A stretch of DNA of 64,000 nt from Roseicella sp. DB1501 (GCF_013112485.1 NZ_JABFHG010000018.1:1-64000), one strand, 5' to 3'. Numbered from the stretch's first letter, positions 8,936 through 18,350 are shown. Made by a program: numbers and translations. Notes: generated by a model not told the origin, from the sequence alone.

Positions 8936-9481
8936 TCAGGAGCCGCGGCGCGGCCTGCCGGTATCCCAGACCATCTCCGGCTCGGCCTTCGCGGCGGCGG
9001 CGCTCGGCGTCCCCCCACCCGAGCGGTAGGCCGGCCGCAGCACATGCTGCCCATCGGGGCCGAGCAGCGTCGCCTCGCCCGGCAGGATGGACTGCACGAG
9101 ATAGGCCTCGACCTGGTCGCCCGCCTGCACGACCAGCGGCTTGCCGCCGGCCCGCGTCTCGAAGATGGCGCTGGCACCGAAGCCGCCCACCAGCACGCCG
9201 GTCAGCCGCGGCAGGCCGGAGGCGGCGGGCGCCCCGGCCGCCACGGCATCGCCGGGCCGCCGATGCGGGTCGAAGAGCGGCCGCGCCAGGATCGTGGCGA
9301 GCCAGGCCTCGCTGCGGTCCTCGCCGGGTACGGCCTCGGCCGGCGGCGCCGGCAGCGCCAGCGGGGCAACGGGCGGCGGGGGCGGCGCCCGCTCCGCCAG
9401 GCCGAGCGCGAGCAGCGCCGTCAACGCGCCGGCGCCGGCCAGCCGCAGCGCCAGCGCCGCCAGGAAGGTCCGCGGCCGCAT
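8936..9481 (-). CDS. gspC: Type II secretion system protein C-like
   Basis: GspC is the inner-membrane component that bridges the platform to the secretin. This 181-residue protein has a short cytoplasmic N-terminus and a single TM helix (FLAALALRLAGAGALTALLALGL). After a Pro/Ala linker comes LATILARPLFDPHRRP, the landmark of the PulC/GspC N-domain, and a periplasmic HR-like domain (RLTGVLVGGFGASAIFE...VVQAGDQVEAYLVQSILPGEATL). No C-terminal PDZ domain is present, so it is a short GspC. The ATG overlaps the gspM stop (ATGA), and it is the last gene of the leftward gspG-L-M-C unit. Confidence 0.82.
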   Translation of the reverse strand: MRPRTFLAALALRLAGAGALTALLALGLAERAPPPPPVAPLALPAPPAEAVPGEDRSEAWLATILARPLFDPHRRPGDAVAAGAPAASGLPRLTGVLVGGFGASAIFETRAGGKPLVVQAGDQVEAYLVQSILPGEATLLGPDGQHVLRPAYRSGGGTPSAAAAKAEPEMVWDTGRPRRGS

Positions 9482-10092
9482 CACGGCTGGGTCCCCGGCC
9501 GCGGCGCCGGCTCGTCGCCGCCGCGGAAGGCGTAGAGGGTGAGGCTGGCATTCAGCAGCGCCTCCTCCGTGCCGGTGCGGAGCTGGGTCTGCCGCAGGTC
9601 GAGATCATCGACCGCCATGCGCGGCCGGGCCTGCCCGATCGCCTGCAACAGCTGCATCAGCACCGGCCAGGGCGCCGCGAGCGAGAGGCGCAGCCCGATC
9701 CGGCGATAGGCGCCGCTCGGCTGGGCGGGCAGCGTCTCGACGCTGAACAGGGTGGCGCCGGCCTCGCCGGCCATGCGCCGCACCGCCTGCTGCAGGCTGG
9801 CGCCGGCGACGGCATCCGTGCCGCCCTCGAGCAGCGCCGGCGCCGCCTCGCCGGAATCGGGCACCAGGGCGGCGCGCTCCTGCAACAGCGGCAGGCTGGC
9901 GGCCACGGCCTCCAGCCGGTGCTGCAGCGCGCGGCGCTGCCGCAGCGCATCCTCGGCCGCGGCATGGCGCGCGAGCAGCGGCGCAGCCCCGACCAGCCAG
10001 AGCATGAGCAGCGCCCCGCCGAGCAGGAGCACCGCCAGGGCGCTGCCGGCGCGGCCTTCCGGCAGGGCCAGGGTCATGGCGCCGTGCCGCAT
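9481..10092 (-). CDS. gspM: Type II secretion system protein M (GspMb type)
   Basis: A 203-residue inner-membrane platform protein. One N-terminal TM helix (ALAVLLLGGALLMLWLVGAAPLL) is followed by a coiled-coil (AAEDALRQRRALQHRLEAVAAS) and a ferredoxin-like periplasmic domain (GATLFSVETLPAQPSGAYRRIGLRLSLAA...LLQAIGQARPRMAVDDLDLRQ), matching the GspM/PilO-like pattern. The start at ATG 10092 lies one base after the gspL stop. GspM partners GspL, which is directly upstream. Confidence 0.82.
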   Translation of the reverse strand: MRHGAMTLALPEGRAGSALAVLLLGGALLMLWLVGAAPLLARHAAAEDALRQRRALQHRLEAVAASLPLLQERAALVPDSGEAAPALLEGGTDAVAGASLQQAVRRMAGEAGATLFSVETLPAQPSGAYRRIGLRLSLAAPWPVLMQLLQAIGQARPRMAVDDLDLRQTQLRTGTEEALLNASLTLYAFRGGDEPAPRPGTQP

Positions 10093-10093
10093 C

Positions 10094-11107
10094 TCAGGGC
10101 ACCGCCTCGGCCTGGATGGCGAAGACATCCGGCCCGCCTTCGGCGGCGCGCGTCACCGGCGCCGCGAAGCTCGGGTTGCGGAAGGCGGGATTCACCGAGA
10201 GCGCGGCGATCAGCCGCGCCGCATCCGCCGATTGGCCACGCAGCGTCACCTGTCGCTCCTTCAGGGCGAGGTCGGTCAGGAAGGTGTCGTCCGGCAGCAC
10301 CGCCGTCACCGCCGCGAGCAGCCCGAGGGCATCGCCGAAATCCGAATGCGCCAGGCGGGCGAGGTCGCCGCCGGCCGCCATCTCGTCCAGCCGCTGCCGC
10401 AGCGCATCGGCCGCCGCGGCCTGTGGCTGCAGGGCGGCGATCCGCGCCTCGACCTCGGCCGCCGCGCGGGACTGGCGGAGGAAGGGCGCGGCCAGGGCGG
10501 CGCAGGCGAGCGCGGCGCAGGCGAGCGTCGCCAGGCGCAGGGTGCGGCGCTGCCAGGGGGCGAGGCGGGCCCCGGCGAGGGCGATCCGGCGGCGCCCGCC
10601 CTCCGCCCCCTCGGCCTCGAGCAGGGCCGGCCGCGCGCCGGCCTCCCGCAGCCGCCCCAGAATGTCGGCGAGCAGGCCGCGCGGCACGAGCAGCAGGCGC
10701 AGCACCAGCCGCCCGCGCGCCGGATCGCGCCGGACCGTCTCCCAGGACCAGTGGACCTCCTCGGCGGCGAAGGGCGTGATGCGGTCGATCTCGAAGCGCA
10801 GCGCCGCCGCCGCGTCCCGCTCCGCCGAGAGCGGCAGGACCACCTCGCGCTCAAGCAGCAGCCCGGGCGGCAGGCGCAGCAGCAGCGGCGCGCGGCCGGC
10901 GCGGCGCACCGCCTCGCGCAGTGCCGGTCCCGCCGGCGCCGGCCCAAGGCTCCGCTCGATGCCGCGACGCCGCAGGGCAAGGCCGAGCGACCCCGTCCCG
11001 TCGAGGCTGGCGATCAGCCAGGGGCCGCTGGCCAGGCCGCCCGCCATCCCGGCCGGGACCAGCGCCCGGAGTTGCCGGCCCCACCAGGCGAGGAAGGGAT
11101 CAAGCAT
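10094..11107 (-). CDS. gspL: Type II secretion system protein L (GspL/PilN-like)
   Basis: A 337-residue inner-membrane protein that links the GspE ATPase to the platform. The N-terminal cytoplasmic half includes LPPGLLLEREVVLPLSAERDAAAALRFEIDRITPF, typical of the PilM/GspL actin-like fold. A TM helix (LRLATLACAALACAALAAPF) follows at about residue 185-205. A coiled-coil and a PilN-like ferredoxin domain (LPDDTFLTDLALKERQVTLRGQSADAARLIAAL) complete the protein. ATG 11107 is preceded by GAGG; ATG 11128 is a longer alternative. Confidence 0.85.
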   Translation of the reverse strand: MLDPFLAWWGRQLRALVPAGMAGGLASGPWLIASLDGTGSLGLALRRRGIERSLGPAPAGPALREAVRRAGRAPLLLRLPPGLLLEREVVLPLSAERDAAAALRFEIDRITPFAAEEVHWSWETVRRDPARGRLVLRLLLVPRGLLADILGRLREAGARPALLEAEGAEGGRRRIALAGARLAPWQRRTLRLATLACAALACAALAAPFLRQSRAAAEVEARIAALQPQAAAADALRQRLDEMAAGGDLARLAHSDFGDALGLLAAVTAVLPDDTFLTDLALKERQVTLRGQSADAARLIAALSVNPAFRNPSFAAPVTRAAEGGPDVFAIQAEAVP

Positions 11108-11204
11108 GGCGACCTCGCCGGGATGCATGGCGGGGGCGATGCGGGCCTGGCCGGTCCCGGGAGGGGGTGCGAGCGGGCATGGGTCGGTGTCCGGTCCGCC
11201 GCCG

Positions 11205-11678
11205 CTACCAGCTCGTCACGTCGCGGTCCTCGCCGGCGCCGCCCGGCCGGTCGTCCGCGCCGAGGCTGAACAGGTCGTAGGCGCCGTGCTCGCCGGGCGC
11301 CCGGTAGCGCCAGACGCGACCCCAGGGATCCTGCAGCTGCTCGGCCTTGCGGATATAGGGGCCGTTCCAGCGGCTCTGCCCGGCCGGGGCCTGCACCAGG
11401 GCGGCCAGCCCGTCCTCGCGCGAGGGATAGCGGCCGGTATCGAGGCGGTAGAGGTCGATCGCCGTGGAGAGCGATTGCAGCTGCAGCCTGGCGCCGTCCT
11501 GCTTGGCGCCGCCGAGATAGCGCATCGCCTGCGGCGCGGCGACGGTGACGAGCACGCCGAGGATGACGAGCACCACCAGCAGCTCGATCAGGGTGAAGCC
11601 CGCGCTCGCGCCGGCGCGGCGGCCGACCGGGGCGTGCTCACGCCGCGATGAGGTCTCTGTGCGCCGGCGAATGATCAT
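11205..11678 (-). CDS. gspG: Type II secretion system major pseudopilin
   Basis: GspG is the main subunit of the periplasmic pseudopilus. The 157-residue prepilin has the cleavage motif AG/FTLIELLVVLVILG with Gly27, Phe28 and Glu at mature position 5 (residue 32). The body shows IDLYRLDTGRYPS, GLAALVQAP, WNGPYI, DPWGRVWRYRAPG and a C-terminal Asp/Gly-rich calcium loop (LGADDRPGGAGEDRDV), all canonical. The prepilin peptidase needed to process it (GspO/PilD) is not in this window. It is the first gene of the leftward arm, divergent from gspD across about 480 bp. Confidence 0.95.
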   Translation of the reverse strand: MIIRRRTETSSRREHAPVGRRAGASAGFTLIELLVVLVILGVLVTVAAPQAMRYLGGAKQDGARLQLQSLSTAIDLYRLDTGRYPSREDGLAALVQAPAGQSRWNGPYIRKAEQLQDPWGRVWRYRAPGEHGAYDLFSLGADDRPGGAGEDRDVTSW

Positions 11679-12157
11679 GGTGCTTCTGTCTCCAGCCGCC
11701 TGGGGAACATTTTGGTCCGGGCGTCGGCACGCAGATCCGTGAGGTTCTATTGTGGGAGAACCATCTCGTTTCTTGAGCCACACGTCTTGCTGGATACGTA
11801 ACGAAAAACGCTTGGTGTTCCGCCTCACATCTCCTGAAGCGCAGAAATCCCCGCGGAAAGTTCAACCTGTTGCCGTGGGCTGCGGACGCTGCAACCCGTG
11901 CTGCCGCACGGCCTGGGCGGGACCGCCCATAGAGTGGCAACCAATTCGGCGCTCACTGGATGAGAAATATCGCCGTAATAGTCGTCATGGCTGCTAGCAG
12001 TGCCTGCCCGCCTTGTGTTTCAAAAAAGCATCATTTTGCCAGGCCCGCCGATGCCCTCCATCTCCCCTCGCAGCGCCCGCAGGCACCCGGCCGGAGCCGG
12101 GCCGCATCCCCGCCACCCGGTGCCGCCCGCGGCCGTTGAGGGGCGGGCGCGGTCCTG
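11679..12157. promoter_or_regulatory. Divergent intergenic region between gspG and gspD
   Basis: A 479-bp non-coding stretch with visibly lower GC than its neighbours, placed where promoters for both secretion arms must lie. It contains the inverted repeat GGTTCT/AGAACC (11743-11762), a possible regulator site. No convincing open reading frame, tRNA or -35/-10 pair was identified. Confidence 0.5.
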
Positions 12158-14464
12158 ATGCGGCGCTGGCTTCTGCTCCTCCTCGTCGCCGGCTGCGCGC
12201 CCGCGCCCGGTCCTGCCATCGTCACCCAGAGGGACCGCCTGCCGCCCTCGCCCGCCGCGGCGCCGCGGCGCGACGGCGTCATCGGCACGCCTGAGGCGCC
12301 CGGCGCGCCGCAGCTCGCCTTCGGCGCGCCGGCAACGCCCGGCCAGCCTCCCCCACCGGCCGGGACGGAGACGGGCGACATCTCGCTCGACTTCGCCGAT
12401 ACCGATATCCGCGAGGTCACGGCGCAGATCCTCGGCGGCATCCTCCGCGTCAACTACACGATCGACCCGGCGGTGCGCGGCGCCGCCAGCTTCCGCACGG
12501 CGCGGCCCCTGACCCGCGCGCAACTCCTGCCGACGCTGCAGGCGCTGCTGGCGCAGAACGGCGCCACGCTGGTGCAGTCGGGCGCGCTCTACCGCGTCCT
12601 GCCGGCCGCCCAGGCCGCGGCGGCGAGCGGCGGCGAGGGGCTGGCCGGCAGCGTCGTCGTGCCGCTGCGCCACGCCTCGGCCGAGGAGCTGGCCAAGGTG
12701 CTGCAGCCCTATGCCGGCGACGGCAACCGGATCATCGCCGATCCCGGACGCAACGCGCTGCTGATCGGCGGCGACCCGCAGGCGCGCGACAGCCTGGTCG
12801 GCCTGGTCCGCAGCTTCGACATCGACATGCTCGCCGGCCAGTCCTACGCCCTGCTGCCGGTCGGCGCCGGCGAGGTGAAGGACCTCGCCACCGCGATGCA
12901 GGAGGCGCTGCGCGGCCCGGGCAGCGCGGCCGGCGGCGGGCTGGTGCGGGTGGTGCCGATGGCGCGCGCCAATGCCGTGCTCGTCGTCGCGCAGCAGCCG
13001 CGGCTGATCGAGGAGGCGCGCCGGATCTACGGCCTGGTCGACCGCGCCCGGCGGCAGCACACGCGCAGCTGGCGCGTCCACTACCTGCAGAACGGCACCG
13101 CCAGCGACGTCGCCTACCTGCTGCAGCAGGCCTTCACCCCGAACAGCGTGACGGCGCAGCCGACCCGGCTGCTGCGGGCGGGCGCCGGCAGCCTCGGCAA
13201 TACCGGCGCCGGCTTCTCGCCGGCCAATGCGAATGCGGGCACGAATACCGGCCTCGGCTCCGCCGGCCGGGCGACGCAGGGCAGCCTCGGCGGCGCGGGC
13301 CTCTCCGGGGCGGGCAATCCCGGCGGCAACACGCTCGGCGGCGGCGGCATCGGCGGCCAGGCGGGCGGCGGCGGGCTCGGCGCCGGCGGCCTGACCCTGC
13401 CGCAGGGCCAGGCGGCGGCCGGCGCGGCCAGCAACCCGCTGCTCGGCCCGCTCGATTCCAGCGGCACGGAGACCGATCCTAACACGCTGCGCATCATCCC
13501 CGACACGCAGAACAACGCGCTGCTCTACTACGCGACGCCGCGCGAGGCCGACACGGTCGAGGCGATGCTGCGCAAGGTGGACATCCTGCCGCTGCAGGTG
13601 CGCATCGACGCCGTGATCGCCGAGGTCACGCTGAACGATTCGCTGCAATACGGCACGCAATTCTTCTTCCAGTCGGGCGGGCTGAACGGCGTGCTGAGCT
13701 CGGCGACGGCGGCCTTCAACCCGGCGCAGATCGCCTTCAACACCACCCTGCCCGGCTTCATCCTGAGCGGCAACAGGGCGACCGGCGTGCCCTTCGCCAT
13801 CAGCGCGCTGCAGAACGTCACCACCGTCAACGTCCTCTCCTCGCCGCAGCTCATGGTGGTCGACAACCAGACCGCCCGCCTGCAGGTGGGCGACGTCGTG
13901 CCCTATCTCAGCCAGACCTCGCAGAGCACGCTCAGCGCCAATGCGCCGGTCATCAGCTCGATCAACTACCAGCAGACCGGCGTGATCATCGAGATCACGC
14001 CGCGGGTCAACAGCGGCGGGCTGGTGACGCTCGACATCGCGCAGAATGTCAGCGACGTCGCGCGCACCGTCACCACGCCGGGCATCAACTCGCCCACCTT
14101 CCAGGAGCGCAGCGTCGTCTCCCGCGTCGTGGTGCAGGACGGCCAGACGGTCGGCCTCGCAGGGCTGATCCGCGACAACGTCAACATCGCCAACCAGGGC
14201 ATCCCCTGGCTGAAGGACGTGCCGGTGCTCGGCGCGCTCGCCGGGCAGCAGGACAACGGCCGGCAGCGGACCGAGCTGCTGATCATGGTCACCCCGCGGG
14301 TCATCCAGGACCAGCGCGGCGCGCGCGCCCTGACCGAGGATCTGCGGGAGCAGCTCATCAACGCCGCCGCGGTGCCGGACCGGCTCAACGCCCTGCCGCT
14401 CTCCGGCTCGCCCGATCCGGGAGAGAGGCTGCGGCAGCGGGTCCGGCAGCAGCTCGAGCGCTGA
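12158..14464 (+). CDS. gspD: Type II secretion system secretin
   Basis: The outer-membrane channel of the secretion system, 768 residues. The signal peptide ends in a lipobox (LVAGC, Cys13), so this secretin is probably itself a lipoprotein and may not need a separate pilotin. N0/N1-N3 domains are visible (DISLDFADTDIREVTAQILGG; VVPLRHASAEELAKVLQPY; VRVVPMARANAVLVVAQ). A Gly/Asn/Ala-rich low-complexity insert occupies about residues 344-418, inside the N3-type region. The secretin domain follows with the conserved VPVLGALAG and RTELLIMVTPRVI near the C-terminus. It heads the rightward arm. Confidence 0.96.
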   Translation: MRRWLLLLLVAGCAPAPGPAIVTQRDRLPPSPAAAPRRDGVIGTPEAPGAPQLAFGAPATPGQPPPPAGTETGDISLDFADTDIREVTAQILGGILRVNYTIDPAVRGAASFRTARPLTRAQLLPTLQALLAQNGATLVQSGALYRVLPAAQAAAASGGEGLAGSVVVPLRHASAEELAKVLQPYAGDGNRIIADPGRNALLIGGDPQARDSLVGLVRSFDIDMLAGQSYALLPVGAGEVKDLATAMQEALRGPGSAAGGGLVRVVPMARANAVLVVAQQPRLIEEARRIYGLVDRARRQHTRSWRVHYLQNGTASDVAYLLQQAFTPNSVTAQPTRLLRAGAGSLGNTGAGFSPANANAGTNTGLGSAGRATQGSLGGAGLSGAGNPGGNTLGGGGIGGQAGGGGLGAGGLTLPQGQAAAGAASNPLLGPLDSSGTETDPNTLRIIPDTQNNALLYYATPREADTVEAMLRKVDILPLQVRIDAVIAEVTLNDSLQYGTQFFFQSGGLNGVLSSATAAFNPAQIAFNTTLPGFILSGNRATGVPFAISALQNVTTVNVLSSPQLMVVDNQTARLQVGDVVPYLSQTSQSTLSANAPVISSINYQQTGVIIEITPRVNSGGLVTLDIAQNVSDVARTVTTPGINSPTFQERSVVSRVVVQDGQTVGLAGLIRDNVNIANQGIPWLKDVPVLGALAGQQDNGRQRTELLIMVTPRVIQDQRGARALTEDLREQLINAAAVPDRLNALPLSGSPDPGERLRQRVRQQLER

Positions 14465-14572
14465 CGGGAACCAGAATTCCGTTCCAAGGCTGATACTGAT
14501 CTTCTATAAGTTATATTCCATTGCGGAACATCTCAGGGCAGCGCCGGCGGCGCTGCGGTCGAGGCGCCCAGG

Positions 14573-14989
14573 ATGCCGGTCCCCTTCCTCGCCTGCATGG
14601 CCCTGACCGCCAGCTTCTACCACCTGCCGCCGCGCGTGCTGCCGGCGATCCAGGCGGTGGAGGGCGGCCGCGTCGGGCTGGCCCGGGGCAACCGCAACGG
14701 CACGGAAGATCTCGGCCTCATGCAGATCAACACGATCTGGATCGCGCCGATCACCCGCATCACCGGCCTGCCGGCCGCCGAGGTCAGGGCGCGCCTGCTG
14801 CACGATGCCTGCTTCAACATCGCCGCGGCGGGGATGGTGATGCGCAACTATCTCGACGAGACCGGCGGTGACCTGCTGCGCGCGGTCGGCAACTACCACT
14901 CGCACACGCCGACGCGCAATCTCGGCTACCAGGCCAAGGTGCTCGACGCGGCGCGGGTGATGTTTACCGTCCGGCCGGGGACGCGATGA
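14573..14989 (+). CDS. Lytic transglycosylase coupled to gspE
   Basis: A 138-residue SLT-type transglycosylase that would cut glycan strands to open the cell wall. Visible motifs are the catalytic Glu30 in IQAVEGG, GLMQIN (residues 48-53), NIAAAGMVMRNY and AVGNYHSHTP, close to the VirB1/IpgF class that serves secretion systems. The N-terminus is short and hydrophobic (FLACMALTASFY), and a full signal peptide is not obvious. Its stop overlaps the gspE start (ATGA), so the two are translationally coupled. This suggests it makes room in peptidoglycan for the secretion apparatus. Confidence 0.88.
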   Translation: MPVPFLACMALTASFYHLPPRVLPAIQAVEGGRVGLARGNRNGTEDLGLMQINTIWIAPITRITGLPAAEVRARLLHDACFNIAAAGMVMRNYLDETGGDLLRAVGNYHSHTPTRNLGYQAKVLDAARVMFTVRPGTR

Positions 14990-16689
14990 GCGCCACCTTC
15001 CCCGCCGAGGCCGGGGCCGGCGATCCGCTGGCCGGCCTGCTGCTCGCCGCCGGGCATTGCGAGGCGCGGGCGCTGGACCGGGCGCGGCGCGTCGCCGAGG
15101 AGGCCGGGCAGCGGCTGGACACCACGCTGCTGCAGCTCGGCCTCGTCTCCGAGCGCGGCCTGGCCGAGGCCTATGCGGCGCTGCTCGGCCTGCCGCTCGC
15201 CGGGCCCGACCGCTACCCGGCCGCCGAGCCGGTCCTGCCGGAGCGCCTCTCGGCCCGCTTCCTCCGGCATGTCCGCGCCCTGCCGCTGGCCATCGAGGAC
15301 GGGGTGCTGGTGCTGGCCCTCGCCGATCCGCTGGACCGCTTCACCCCGGCCTCGGTCGGGCTGGCCAGCGCCCATCCGGTGCGCGTCGAGGTCGCCGTCC
15401 CGATCGAGCTGGAGGCGGCGCTGAACCGCCTCTATCCGGAAGCGGCGGCGACGGAGGGCGCGCTCGCCGGCGAGGCGCCGCTGGAGGCGGATACCGAGCG
15501 GCTGAAGGACCTGGCGAGCGAGGCGCCGGTCATCCGCCTGGTCAACGCCATGCTCACCCGCGCCGTCGAGACCGGCGCCTCCGACATCCATATCGAGCCC
15601 TTCGAGGACCGGCTGCGCATCCGCACCCGGCATGACGGGATGCTGCAGGAGGCCGACAGCCCGCCGTCCGGCCTCGCCGCCGCCATCACCTCGCGCATCA
15701 AGATCATGGCGCGGCTCGACATTGGCGAGCGGCGCCTGCCGCAGGACGGCCGCATCAAGCTGGCGGTGCGCGGGCAGGAGGTGGATTTCCGCGTCTCCAC
15801 CATCCCCTCCCTGCATGGCGAGATCGTGGTGCTGCGCATCCTCGACCGCGGCGCCGTCGCGCTCGACTTTCCCCGCCTCGGCCTCTCCCCCGATATCATC
15901 GCCCGCTTCCGCGCCGGGCTGGAGCTGCCGAACGGCATCGTCCTCGTCACCGGCCCGACCGGCAGCGGCAAGACGACCACGCTCTATACCGGCCTGACCG
16001 CGCTGAATGCCGTCAGCCGCAAGGTCGTCACCGTCGAGGACCCGATCGAGTACCAGCTTCCCGGCATCAACCAGATCCAGGTGCATGCGCAGATCGGCCT
16101 CGGCTTCGCCGCCCTGCTGCGCTCCATCCTGCGCCAGGACCCGGACGTGATCATGGTGGGCGAGATCCGCGACGGCGAGACGGCGCAGATCGCGGTGCAG
16201 GCGGCGCTGACCGGGCATCTCGTGCTCTCGACCCTGCACACCAACTCGGCCGCCGCGGCGGTGACGCGGCTGCGCGACATGGGGGTGGAGGACTACCTGC
16301 TCACCGCCGTGCTGCGCGGCGTGCTGGCGCAGCGCCTGGTGCGCCGCCTCTGCCAGGAGTGCAGCCGGCCGGTCGCGGCGCCGCCCGAGCTGGTGCGCCG
16401 CTTCGGGTTGGACCGCCGCTGCGAGGGCGCCGAGGTGGTGCTGCGCCAGCCCGTGGGCTGCCCCGCCTGCCGGCAGACCGGCTATCGCGGCCGCGCCGCC
16501 ATCGCCGAATTCCTCGAGATGACGCCGGACATCGAGCGCCTGGTCTTCGCCCGGCAGGACCAGGCGGCGATCGAGCGGGCCGCCGCCGCGGGCGGGATGC
16601 AGAGCCTGCTGGAGGCCGGCATCGCCGCGGCGCTCGCCGGCGTGACGACCATCGAGGACGTGGTGCGCAGCGTACGGGCGGATGGCTGA
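14986..16689 (+). CDS. gspE: Type II secretion system ATPase
   Basis: Cytoplasmic hexameric ATPase that powers pseudopilus assembly, 567 residues. An N-terminal MshEN-type domain is followed by the catalytic core. Visible motifs are Walker A GPTGSGKTTT (about 322-331), the Asp box VTVEDPIEYQ, Walker B DVIMVGEIRDGETA and the His box TGHLVLSTLHTN. A tetracysteine zinc site lies in CQECSRPV...CPACRQTGYRG (about 455-500). Length and motif order are normal. It is co-transcribed with gspD, the transglycosylase and gspF. Confidence 0.97.
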   Translation: MSATFPAEAGAGDPLAGLLLAAGHCEARALDRARRVAEEAGQRLDTTLLQLGLVSERGLAEAYAALLGLPLAGPDRYPAAEPVLPERLSARFLRHVRALPLAIEDGVLVLALADPLDRFTPASVGLASAHPVRVEVAVPIELEAALNRLYPEAAATEGALAGEAPLEADTERLKDLASEAPVIRLVNAMLTRAVETGASDIHIEPFEDRLRIRTRHDGMLQEADSPPSGLAAAITSRIKIMARLDIGERRLPQDGRIKLAVRGQEVDFRVSTIPSLHGEIVVLRILDRGAVALDFPRLGLSPDIIARFRAGLELPNGIVLVTGPTGSGKTTTLYTGLTALNAVSRKVVTVEDPIEYQLPGINQIQVHAQIGLGFAALLRSILRQDPDVIMVGEIRDGETAQIAVQAALTGHLVLSTLHTNSAAAAVTRLRDMGVEDYLLTAVLRGVLAQRLVRRLCQECSRPVAAPPELVRRFGLDRRCEGAEVVLRQPVGCPACRQTGYRGRAAIAEFLEMTPDIERLVFARQDQAAIERAAAAGGMQSLLEAGIAAALAGVTTIEDVVRSVRADG

Positions 16690-16692
16690 GCC

Positions 16693-17913
16693 GTGCCGCG
16701 CTTCCGCTACCTTGCGATCGGGCCCGGTGGCGAGCGCCGCAGCGGGCTGATGGAGGCGGCGACGGCGGCCGAGGTCGCGCATCGCCTGCAGGGCGAGGGC
16801 TGCGCGCCGCTGCGGGCGGAGCCGGAGGGCACGGGCGGGATCGCGGCGCTGCTTCGCCTCGAGCTGCGCGGCCGGCGCGGGCTGCGGCGGACGGAGGTGG
16901 CCGACCTCATCCTCGAGCTCTCGACCATGCTCGGCGCCGGGCAGGATCTCGACCGCGCCCTGCGCCACGCGCAGGAGGAGGCGCCGAACGAGCGCGTCCG
17001 CCGCGTGGTCGGCGCGCTGCGCGAGGCGGTGCGGGACGGCAGCCCGCTCTCGGCCGCCCTCGCCCGGCAGCCGGAGAGCTTCGCGCCGCTGCATGTCGGC
17101 CTGGTGCGCGCCGGCGAGGCGGGCGGACAGCTCGCCCCCAGCCTCGCCCGGCTGGCCGAGCTGCTGGAGCGGCAGCGCAGCCTGGCGGCGACCGTCAGCT
17201 CCTCCCTGGTCTATCCGGCGCTGCTGCTGGCGGCCGCGACCCTCTCGGTCGGGCTGCTGCTGACCCAGGTGCTGCCGCAATTCGTCCCGCTCTTCGAGCA
17301 GAGCGGCGCCGCCCTGCCCGCCTCCACGCAATTCCTGATCGATGCCAGCGACGCCGCCTCCCGCCACGGCGCGACGGCGTTGCTCGCGCTCGGCGCCACG
17401 ACGCTCGGCCTGCGCGCCCTGCTGCGGCGACCGGCGCCGCGGCGCCTCGCCGATGGCCTGCTGCTGCGCCTGCCGGTGCTCGGGCCGCTGCTGCGGGAGG
17501 TGCTGGCGGCGCGCTTCACCCGCGTGCTCGGCACGCTGCTGGTCAACGGCGTGGCGCTCATCCCGGCGCTCGGCGTGGTGCGCGACACGCTCGGCAACCG
17601 CGCCGCGGTCGAGGCGGTGGACCGGGCGGCCGCCAGCGCCCGCGGCGGCGGCGGCCTGACCGCGACGCTGGCCGAGGCCGGCATCTTCCCCTCGCGCGGC
17701 ATCCAGCTGCTGCGGCTGGGCGAGGAGAATGCCCAGCTCGGCCCGATCGCCCTGCGCGCGGCCGAAATCCATGAGGAACGCACGCGGCTGGCCTTGCAGC
17801 GCCTGCTCGCCCTGCTGGTCCCCGGCATCACGGTGCTGATGGGCGCGCTGGTCGCCGGGATCGTCGTCTCGATGATGACCGCGATGCTCGGGCTGAACGA
17901 CCTTGCCCGCTGA
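16693..17913 (+). CDS. gspF: Type II secretion system inner-membrane platform protein
   Basis: A polytopic protein of 406 residues that contacts GspE and GspL. Two T2SSF repeats are visible: LILELSTMLGAGQDLDRAL...LVRAGEAGGQLAPSLARLAELLE and the C-terminal copy FTRVLGTLLVNGVALIPALGVV...LLRLGEENAQLGPIALRAAEIHEE. Each precedes hydrophobic TM stretches, and the protein ends with VLMGALVAGIVVSMMTAML. The GTG start at 16693 lies three bases after the gspE stop. Confidence 0.96.
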   Translation: MPRFRYLAIGPGGERRSGLMEAATAAEVAHRLQGEGCAPLRAEPEGTGGIAALLRLELRGRRGLRRTEVADLILELSTMLGAGQDLDRALRHAQEEAPNERVRRVVGALREAVRDGSPLSAALARQPESFAPLHVGLVRAGEAGGQLAPSLARLAELLERQRSLAATVSSSLVYPALLLAAATLSVGLLLTQVLPQFVPLFEQSGAALPASTQFLIDASDAASRHGATALLALGATTLGLRALLRRPAPRRLADGLLLRLPVLGPLLREVLAARFTRVLGTLLVNGVALIPALGVVRDTLGNRAAVEAVDRAAASARGGGGLTATLAEAGIFPSRGIQLLRLGEENAQLGPIALRAAEIHEERTRLALQRLLALLVPGITVLMGALVAGIVVSMMTAMLGLNDLAR

Positions 17914-17923
17914 CCGGCGCCGC

Positions 17924-18343
17924 TCAGGGCGGCCCGGCGAGGCTCACCCGGCCGGTGAGCGCATCGACCCGCAGCAGCCGCCGGCGCTCGCCCGCCTGCA
18001 CGAGCACCGTGCCGCCGGCGGCGGCGCCGGTGCCGGCGAAGGCGAGCCGCGACCGGTCCGCGGCGAGGCCGGCCGGCAGGCGGCGCGGCGGCGCCCCGTC
18101 CAGGCTGTAGGATTCGGCGCCCAGCGTCACCGCGACGACACGGTTCTCCGCGATGGCGCGTGACCGGGCGAGTTGCAGCGCGCCCGCCAGCTCGCGCGCC
18201 GCCGCCTCGGCATCGAGGCGCGGGCTGCGCGCCGGGCCGAGCATCCCGACCACGGCCAGGCCGAGGCCGAGGATGGTCAGGCCGATGAGCATCTCGAGCA
18301 GCGTGAAGCCACCCATCCGCTGCCGTGCCGCCGGGGCTGCCAT
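17924..18343 (-). CDS. gspH: Type II secretion system minor pseudopilin H
   Basis: A 139-residue prepilin with the motif GG/FTLLEMLIGLTILGLGLAVV (Gly12, Phe13, Glu17). RELAGALQLARSRAIAENR, characteristic of the GspH/FimT family, follows. It is encoded leftward, opposite to gspF and gspI on either side, an unusual placement. ATG 18343 is chosen because the prepilin leader is then of normal length. Confidence 0.9.
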   Translation of the reverse strand: MAAPAARQRMGGFTLLEMLIGLTILGLGLAVVGMLGPARSPRLDAEAAARELAGALQLARSRAIAENRVVAVTLGAESYSLDGAPPRRLPAGLAADRSRLAFAGTGAAAGGTVLVQAGERRRLLRVDALTGRVSLAGPP

Positions 18344-18350
18344 GCGCGGC

